A stretch of DNA of 11,178 nucleotides. It comes from JAWUVP01 sp034112285. Its GTDB lineage: Bacteria; Pseudomonadota; Gammaproteobacteria; JABDGN01. The stretch is taken from positions 1 to 11,178 of the forward strand of contig JAWUVP010000028.1 of NCBI GenBank assembly GCA_034112285.1. Reading direction: 5' to 3'. The notes beneath the pieces are model-generated. The model saw only the letters and a list, made by a program, of their open reading frames with translations, was not told the DNA's origin and made no database searches. Shown one piece after another: positions 7,376 to 11,178 of the stretch (position 1 is its first letter; each line of letters starts with the position of its first letter). A program made the translations under genes and the position numbers.

Positions 7376-7392
7376 GCTGTCAAACCAATCTT

Positions 7393-7432
7393 GCTAAAAA
7401 AATAATTATAACAGATATCATTGATATTTAGC
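7393..7432 (-). promoter_or_regulatory. Extended -10 promoter and palindromic site upstream of purK
   Basis: On the minus strand TGTTATAAT (7405-7413) is a perfect extended -10 (TGn plus TATAAT); the matching -35 region is weak, as such promoters allow. Immediately upstream is ATATCA-T-TGATAT (7415-7427), a perfect 6-bp inverted repeat with a 1-bp centre, lying where a repressor would block polymerase. Outer arms GCTAAA (7393-7398) and TTTAGC (7427-7432) enclose both. The site does not match the E. coli PurR operator consensus as I know it. Confidence 0.55.
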
Positions 7433-7450
7433 ACCAGCGAATATAAAGCC

Positions 7451-8101
7451 TCAAAGATGATTAGCATCCCATTCATCATGAAATTGCTGTAAAAAATTCA
7501 CCATAATTTGATGACGCTGTTGCGCTACTTTTTTAGCCGTATCGGTGTGCATTCTATCTTTTAGCAATAACAGCTTTTCATGGAAATGATTAAGGGTTGT
7601 TGATTGGTTTTTCTGGTAGGCGGCAAAACTCTCATGTAACTCTGCTGCAACATCAGGCTCATACATAGAGCGATTTTTGTTACCACCATAAGCAAAAGTG
7701 CGCGCAATGCCTATGGCGCCAATAGCATCTAGGCGATCGGCATCTTGCACTATTTTGCCTTCTAAGGTCGTCATGTTATCGGGCACTTTAGCGCCTTTAA
7801 AACTGCTATGACGAATAATATTGGCAACATGTTTAATGGTAGGCTCCGACACACCCAGGCTTGTTAACCATTGGCTGGCAATTTTAGGCCCGATTTCCAG
7901 GTCGCCATCGTGAAACTTCCAATCGGCAATATCATGCAATAAAGCAGCCAGCTCAACCACTTCTAAATCCGCGCTTTCCTGCTCAGCAATAAGCCTAGCC
8001 AACCGATGCACCCGGTGAATGTGCCACCAATCATGACCTGAAGATTCACCTTGAAGCTTTTCTTGCACGTAGTCGCGAGTTTTAGCAATAATTTTTGACA
8101 T
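7451..8101 (-). CDS. HD-domain phosphohydrolase (YedJ/YpgQ-like)
   Basis: The 216-residue protein has the metal-binding HD set: His27 in HDWWHIHRV, the His56-Asp57 doublet in LLHDIAD, and Asp122 in QDADRLDAIGAIG, the arrangement of the small HD phosphohydrolases related to E. coli YedJ and Bacillus YpgQ. YpgQ-type enzymes have been reported to act as nucleotide pyrophosphatases, so a nucleotide substrate is plausible but unproven here. The ATG is preceded by GGAG with 7 nt spacing. It lies 75 nt upstream of purK on the same strand, but the purK promoter sits in that gap, so it is not necessarily in the same unit. The specific substrate cannot be assigned. Confidence 0.88.
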   Translation of the reverse strand: MSKIIAKTRDYVQEKLQGESSGHDWWHIHRVHRLARLIAEQESADLEVVELAALLHDIADWKFHDGDLEIGPKIASQWLTSLGVSEPTIKHVANIIRHSSFKGAKVPDNMTTLEGKIVQDADRLDAIGAIGIARTFAYGGNKNRSMYEPDVAAELHESFAAYQKNQSTTLNHFHEKLLLLKDRMHTDTAKKVAQQRHQIMVNFLQQFHDEWDANHL

Positions 8102-8634
8102 CAGCTTACTCCAAAGTCGTTACTATTTGACGTTAACCCTATCACACCCACCAAGCTCCTGCAAAATTGAGACTATATCACTCAAAAAATAGATATTGTG
8201 CTCTCTACAAACTGAATACAGCATGTCTGCGTCGACGACAATTTGGCTATTAAGCGCACTTCCCAGAATGCAAAAATGCAGTTTAGATTGCGCTAAAATA
8301 TTTTATCAGGGTAACATGCGCGACTAAGCTCGCTATACCATCGGAGCTAACCTTTTAAGATGGCAACAAAAAGCAGCTCATCATTGATAAGGTTTTTTAC
8401 AATAATATTATCGTAATATCTATTAACCCATCATCGTAGCTTAAGATTATCTACTTGATATCAAAAAATGAAAACAATAATAAGACCTTCAAGCCATGCT
8501 ATCCACAAATGGAAAACGCATTCAATTTATATGTCATCAAAAACTTTATGAAGCCACTATTATAACTTAGCACGCCAATAAGACATGTATACATTTATGA
8601 CATTGCCGCTTGGCCATGCAGCTCCCATGAACAG
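8102..8634. other. 533-nt AT-rich gap without an intact gene
   Basis: No open frame of convincing length or with a good ribosome site is present. Visible items are a possible decayed coding segment at 8123-8430 (listed separately), a perfect palindrome TTGATATCAA at 8455-8464, another, ATGTATACAT, at 8585-8594, and a TATAAT-like hexamer on the minus strand near 8562-8567. Very short frames of 16-27 codons occur on both strands but lack support. I see no terminator for the upstream transporter gene. Confidence 0.6.
8123..8430 (-). pseudogene. Possible decayed coding segment, unidentified
   Basis: Two minus-strand readings look more protein-like than expected for AT-rich spacer. The frame from 8430 to 8296 is broken only by a TAG at 8347-8349; it contains DELLFVAILKG, then after the TAG SELSRACYPDKIF. 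This recalls the N-terminal strand and loop of hypoxanthine phosphoribosyltransferases (...LKG, five residues, then an acidic-Leu helix start). A second frame, 8302-8123, is open for 59 codons, ends 21 nt before the HD gene start, and reads IVVDADMLYSVCREH then NIYFLSDIVSILQEL; I do not recognise it. Neither has a credible start. The resemblance is short and could be chance. Confidence 0.2.
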
Positions 8635-9816
8635 TTAATTTTTAACAAAGCTTTCTTTAATTAGCAAGCTAATTATGAAAGCGAGCAGAAAACAGAGGGT
8701 AAAGAACACAGGAATGTGTAGCGAGCCGATTAGCGATTGCTTCTTAACCAGCAACCCAAACAGGGGGTTCACCATCGCACCGCATAAATACATAATAACC
8801 GAAACCAAGCTCAATGCCGTGCTGGCTCTGTGTAGCGCGTAACGCTCGGTGATAATGCTAAAAGTAATGATTTGGGTAGTACCTAGAAAGCCAATTATAA
8901 AAAATAAGGTCGCGAGTAAAATAAAAGAAAAATGTTGAATATATAACAACGCACTGGCGCTCAACAGCAAAAAACTGCCTAAGATGAGAGGCAACCTACG
9001 CGAGCGCAAGCGCTCCGAAATATAGCCGATTAAGGGTGAGGCGAAAATGATACCCAAAAACATCATGCTATTAATAGCTGTGGCTTGCACCTCAGTCATG
9101 TGATAGTGATGGATCAAATAAAAAACACCCCAAAAAGCCCCTAACACGGTAACAGGAAGACTTAATATTCCTGTAAACATTCCACACAGCCAAGTTTGTG
9201 TGCAATGAATAGACTCATATAAATGACTTAAAACTGCTTTCAAACTTGGCGCGTTATTAGCCGGCCTCTCAGCAATAAAAACGGCAACTAATACTGTTAT
9301 AATCAAGCTTAATGTTGTGTTTAATAATAATGTTGTGGATAGGCTTGTAGCCTTCAACATCAGGTTGATCACTGGTGGCATAAGCCCTCCAAACATGCCC
9401 AATGTTATCAACAAACTAATGGCCAAACTTAGCTTTTCTGGAAACCAAAGCGCAGCTTGGCGCATACAAAGCAAAAACACATATGAATCCATCAGGCCGC
9501 AATAAAACCGATATATAGAAATAGTCCATAAATTAGGATGTAGGCTAAATAATAAATTGATTACAAAGAAAGTAAACGCAAAAAAAATGGTGATTGAACG
9601 CTTTGCCACATAATCGAGCAATAAGCCAAAGGGAATCAGTGAAATTGCTGCAGCATAAAAATAGACAGACGAAATCCAGCCAAGTTGCATTTGTGACAAT
9701 GAATAATGCTGCAAAAACACATCATTTAAACTACCAAATAACGTCATTTGAAATATAACAAAGAAGAAAAACAAACCACTACTAAAAGCACTTAGAACTC
9801 TTTTAGATTTTGTCAT
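8635..9816 (-). CDS. MFS transporter, tandem copy 1
   Basis: A 393-residue inner-membrane protein with about 12 predicted helices. MFS motif A variants sit between helices 2 and 3 (GLLLDYVAKRS, 64-74) and, in the second half, GYISERLRSRR (264-274). The central loop (about 182-208) is short. The ATG has AAAGG 10 nt upstream. It is a close paralogue of the next gene (roughly four fifths identical by eye, without long gaps), so the pair arose by tandem duplication. It has its own promoter-like site in the 133-nt gap. It stops at ESFVKN, about 20 codons earlier than the neighbour. Substrate and direction of transport are unknown; related proteins in gammaproteobacteria carry generic MFS names. 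Confidence 0.88.
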   Translation of the reverse strand: MTKSKRVLSAFSSGLFFFFVIFQMTLFGSLNDVFLQHYSLSQMQLGWISSVYFYAAAISLIPFGLLLDYVAKRSITIFFAFTFFVINLLFSLHPNLWTISIYRFYCGLMDSYVFLLCMRQAALWFPEKLSLAISLLITLGMFGGLMPPVINLMLKATSLSTTLLLNTTLSLIITVLVAVFIAERPANNAPSLKAVLSHLYESIHCTQTWLCGMFTGILSLPVTVLGAFWGVFYLIHHYHMTEVQATAINSMMFLGIIFASPLIGYISERLRSRRLPLILGSFLLLSASALLYIQHFSFILLATLFFIIGFLGTTQIITFSIITERYALHRASTALSLVSVIMYLCGAMVNPLFGLLVKKQSLIGSLHIPVFFTLCFLLAFIISLLIKESFVKN

Positions 9817-9840
9817 GTATTACATACCTTTGGATTAATA

Positions 9841-9852
9841 AGTTAATTAACT
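9841..9852. promoter_or_regulatory. Perfect 12-bp palindrome in the leader of MFS copy 1
   Basis: AGTTAATTAACT is a perfect palindrome. It starts 25 nt upstream of the ATG and lies about 10 nt downstream of the -10 hexamer, roughly +5 to +16 of the predicted transcript, a common place for a repressor operator. No regulator gene is in the window. An all-A/T-rich palindrome of this length can also occur by chance. Confidence 0.3.
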
Positions 9853-9862
9853 ACTTCCTGGT

Positions 9863-9890
9863 ATTTTACGAGTATTTTTATTTATTTCAA
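9863..9890 (-). promoter_or_regulatory. Candidate promoter for MFS copy 1
   Basis: On the minus strand TTGAAA (9885-9890) and TAAAAT (9863-9868) are separated by 16 bp, giving a leader of about 40 nt to the ATG at 9816. Four or five bases of each hexamer fit the sigma-70 consensus. This suggests that copy 1 can be transcribed independently of copy 2. Confidence 0.5.
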
Positions 9891-9949
9891 TGATTGCACG
9901 GTTTTTTTTAGAAATACTGAATCTCAAGTGGACAGATGCATGCTGTAAT

Positions 9950-11178
9950 TTATTGCTTATAAGGCAAGAGCGTTTTAAGCCCTTGCAACTCTTGCTTGCA
10001 AGGCTTGACAATATTTTCAACATAGCTTTCTTTAATTAGTAAACTAATGATAAAGGCAATCAAAAAGCATAGAGTGAAGAATACGGGAATGTGTGGTGTG
10101 CCGATTAACGATTGCTTTTTAACTAGCATTCCAAACAGGGGATTCACCACTGCACCGCATAAATACATAATCACCGAAACCAAGCTCAATGCCGTGCTGG
10201 CTCTATGTAGCGCGTGACGCTCGGTAATAACACTAAAAGCGATAATTTGGGTAGTACCTAAAAAACCGATAATAAAAAACATGATTGCTAATAAAGCGAA
10301 AGAAAAATGATGAACATACAGCAGTGCGCTGGCTATCAACATCAAAAAGCTGCCCAATATCATAGGAATTCGGCGCGAACGTATACGCTCTGAAAAGTAA
10401 CCGATTAAGGGCGAGGCGATAATCATGCCAAAAAAAATCATGCTATTAATAATAGTCGCTTGCGCTTCTGTCATATGGTAATGATGCGTTAAATAAAAAA
10501 CACCCCAAAAAGCACCCAACACAGTAACGGGCAAATTTAATATTCCTGTGAATACTCCGCAAAACCAAGTTTCCATATCACGTATAGACTGGTGTAAATG
10601 ACCAAAAATTGTTTTTAAAGCCGGAAAATTAGTTGCTGGCTTCTCAACAATAAAGGCGGTTATCAAAATCGCTATAATCAAACTCAACAGTGTATTTAAC
10701 AGCAATGTAGTAGCAAGGCTGGTGGCTGCTAAGCTTAAATTAACAATAGGCGGCATTAAACCACCAAGCATACCCAAAGTAATTAACAAGCTAATCGCCA
10801 AACTTAATTTTTTTGGAAACCAAATCGCAGCCTGACGCATACACAGTAAAAACACATATGAATTCATCAGCCCGCAATAAAATCTATAGATACAAATTGT
10901 CGATAAACTAGGGTGTAAACTAAACAATGAATTGATCACCACAAAGCCAAAGGCCAGAAAAATAGTGATGGAACGCTTTGCCGCATAATCTAGCAACAAA
11001 CCAAGTGGAATCAATGAAATTGCCGCCGCATAAAAATAAACAGATGAAACCCAACCCAGCTTAACTTGCGACAAGGAATAATGCTGCAACAACACATCAT
11101 TTAAACTACTGAACAACGTCATTTGAAAAATAACAAAGAAAAACAACAAACCGCTACTAAAAGCACTTAAAAATCTTT
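9950..11178 (-). CDS. MFS transporter, tandem copy 2 (5' end outside the window)
   Basis: The frame stays open to the right edge of the window. The codons before 11149 read RFLSAFSSG, matching residues 6-14 of copy 1, so about five N-terminal residues are missing and the TTG at 11147-11149 is an internal Leu codon, not the start. It has the same 12-helix MFS plan, with GLLLDYAAKRS after helix 2 and GYFSERIRSRR in the second half. Unlike copy 1, it continues past the shared ESYVEN/ESFVKN end for about 20 residues (with KPCKQELQGLK), encoded by DNA that forms a strong hairpin. Substrate unknown. It probably has a promoter upstream, outside the window. Confidence 0.9.
   Translation of the reverse strand, partial: RFLSAFSSGLLFFFVIFQMTLFSSLNDVLLQHYSLSQVKLGWVSSVYFYAAAISLIPLGLLLDYAAKRSITIFLAFGFVVINSLFSLHPSLSTICIYRFYCGLMNSYVFLLCMRQAAIWFPKKLSLAISLLITLGMLGGLMPPIVNLSLAATSLATTLLLNTLLSLIIAILITAFIVEKPATNFPALKTIFGHLHQSIRDMETWFCGVFTGILNLPVTVLGAFWGVFYLTHHYHMTEAQATIINSMIFFGMIIASPLIGYFSERIRSRRIPMILGSFLMLIASALLYVHHFSFALLAIMFFIIGFLGTTQIIAFSVITERHALHRASTALSLVSVIMYLCGAVVNPLFGMLVKKQSLIGTPHIPVFFTLCFLIAFIISLLIKESYVENIVKPCKQELQGLKTLLPYKQ
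9964..10006. repeat. Hairpin with loop-complementary flank at the 3' end of MFS copy 2
   Basis: CCTTGCAA (9981-9988) and TTGCAAGG (9996-10003) are perfect 8-bp inverted arms around the 7-nt loop CTCTTGC. Allowing one bulged C, the stem extends to 11 bp (AAGC on the left, CTT on the right). The loop is itself exactly complementary to GCAAGAG at 9964-9970, so an alternative stem or pseudoknot-like fold is possible. It lies inside the coding tail that has no counterpart in copy 1. No T-run follows on either strand, so it is not a standard terminator. Confidence 0.5.

Larger units (their letters stand above)
8635..11178 (-). repeat. Tandem gene duplication of an MFS transporter
   Basis: The two coding regions are direct repeats about 1.2 kb long, separated by 133 nt of non-homologous DNA. 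Homology starts near the N-termini (KRVLSAFSSG against RFLSAFSSG) and ends abruptly at the stop codon of copy 1. A 95-nt segment, 8756-8850 in copy 1 and 10131-10225 in copy 2, differs at only about 6 positions, while other parts, such as the central loop, differ far more. Confidence 0.9.

Noticed and set aside
8167..8185. TTGAG/CTCAA hairpin next to A/T runs, considered as a terminator
   Set aside because: The stem is only 5 bp with a 9-nt loop and low GC, and it lies upstream of the HD gene in its own transcription direction.
11147..11149. TTG as the start codon of MFS copy 2
   Set aside because: The frame continues upstream with residues matching copy 1, so this is an internal Leu and the true start lies outside the window.

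Overview
The window reads as an ordinary chromosomal stretch of a gammaproteobacterium with AT-leaning DNA. The evidence is protein-level: oxygen-dependent HemF, a membrane-type (class 2) PyrD, a TsaC of the short YrdC type, and the two-gene PurK/PurE route, all closest to gammaproteobacterial forms I know. Close paralogous major-facilitator (MFS) transporters are common in Legionellales-like intracellular or host-associated lineages, but I cannot assign an order from this sequence. I see no phage, transposase, CRISPR array, tRNA or rRNA.

Layout. 1-211: 3' flank of hemF, with a GC-rich, dyad-rich segment (about 10-135) that looks like a dispersed intergenic repeat. 212-1120 (-): hemF. 1255-3426 (-): a two-gene unit of a FucP/GluP-type sugar:H+ symporter followed 3 nt later by a DgoK-family 2-keto-3-deoxy sugar kinase. 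3427-3581: divergent promoter region. 3582-5142 (+): an acyl-CoA thioesterase-like hotdog protein overlapping pyrD. 5184-7375 (-): purK-purE-tsaC, convergent with pyrD. 7451-8101 (-): HD-domain phosphohydrolase. 8102-8634: long AT-rich gap with possible decayed coding sequence. 8635-9816 and 9950-11178 (-): two tandem, closely related MFS transporters; the second is cut by the right edge of the window at its N-terminus.

Functional threads: haem synthesis (hemF), pyrimidine synthesis (pyrD) and purine synthesis (purK, purE), tRNA t6A synthesis (tsaC), uptake and phosphorylation of a sugar or sugar acid (symporter plus kinase), and uptake or efflux of an unknown solute by the paired MFS proteins.

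No new multi-gene system is evident. The observations most worth a second look are: a cysteine in PyrD at the position where class 2 enzymes normally carry the catalytic serine; a TTG start for pyrD with a much better ribosome site than the upstream ATG; the tandem MFS duplication with a near-identical patch; a strong hairpin in the non-homologous C-terminal tail of one copy; and a perfect palindrome just downstream of the promoter between the copies.
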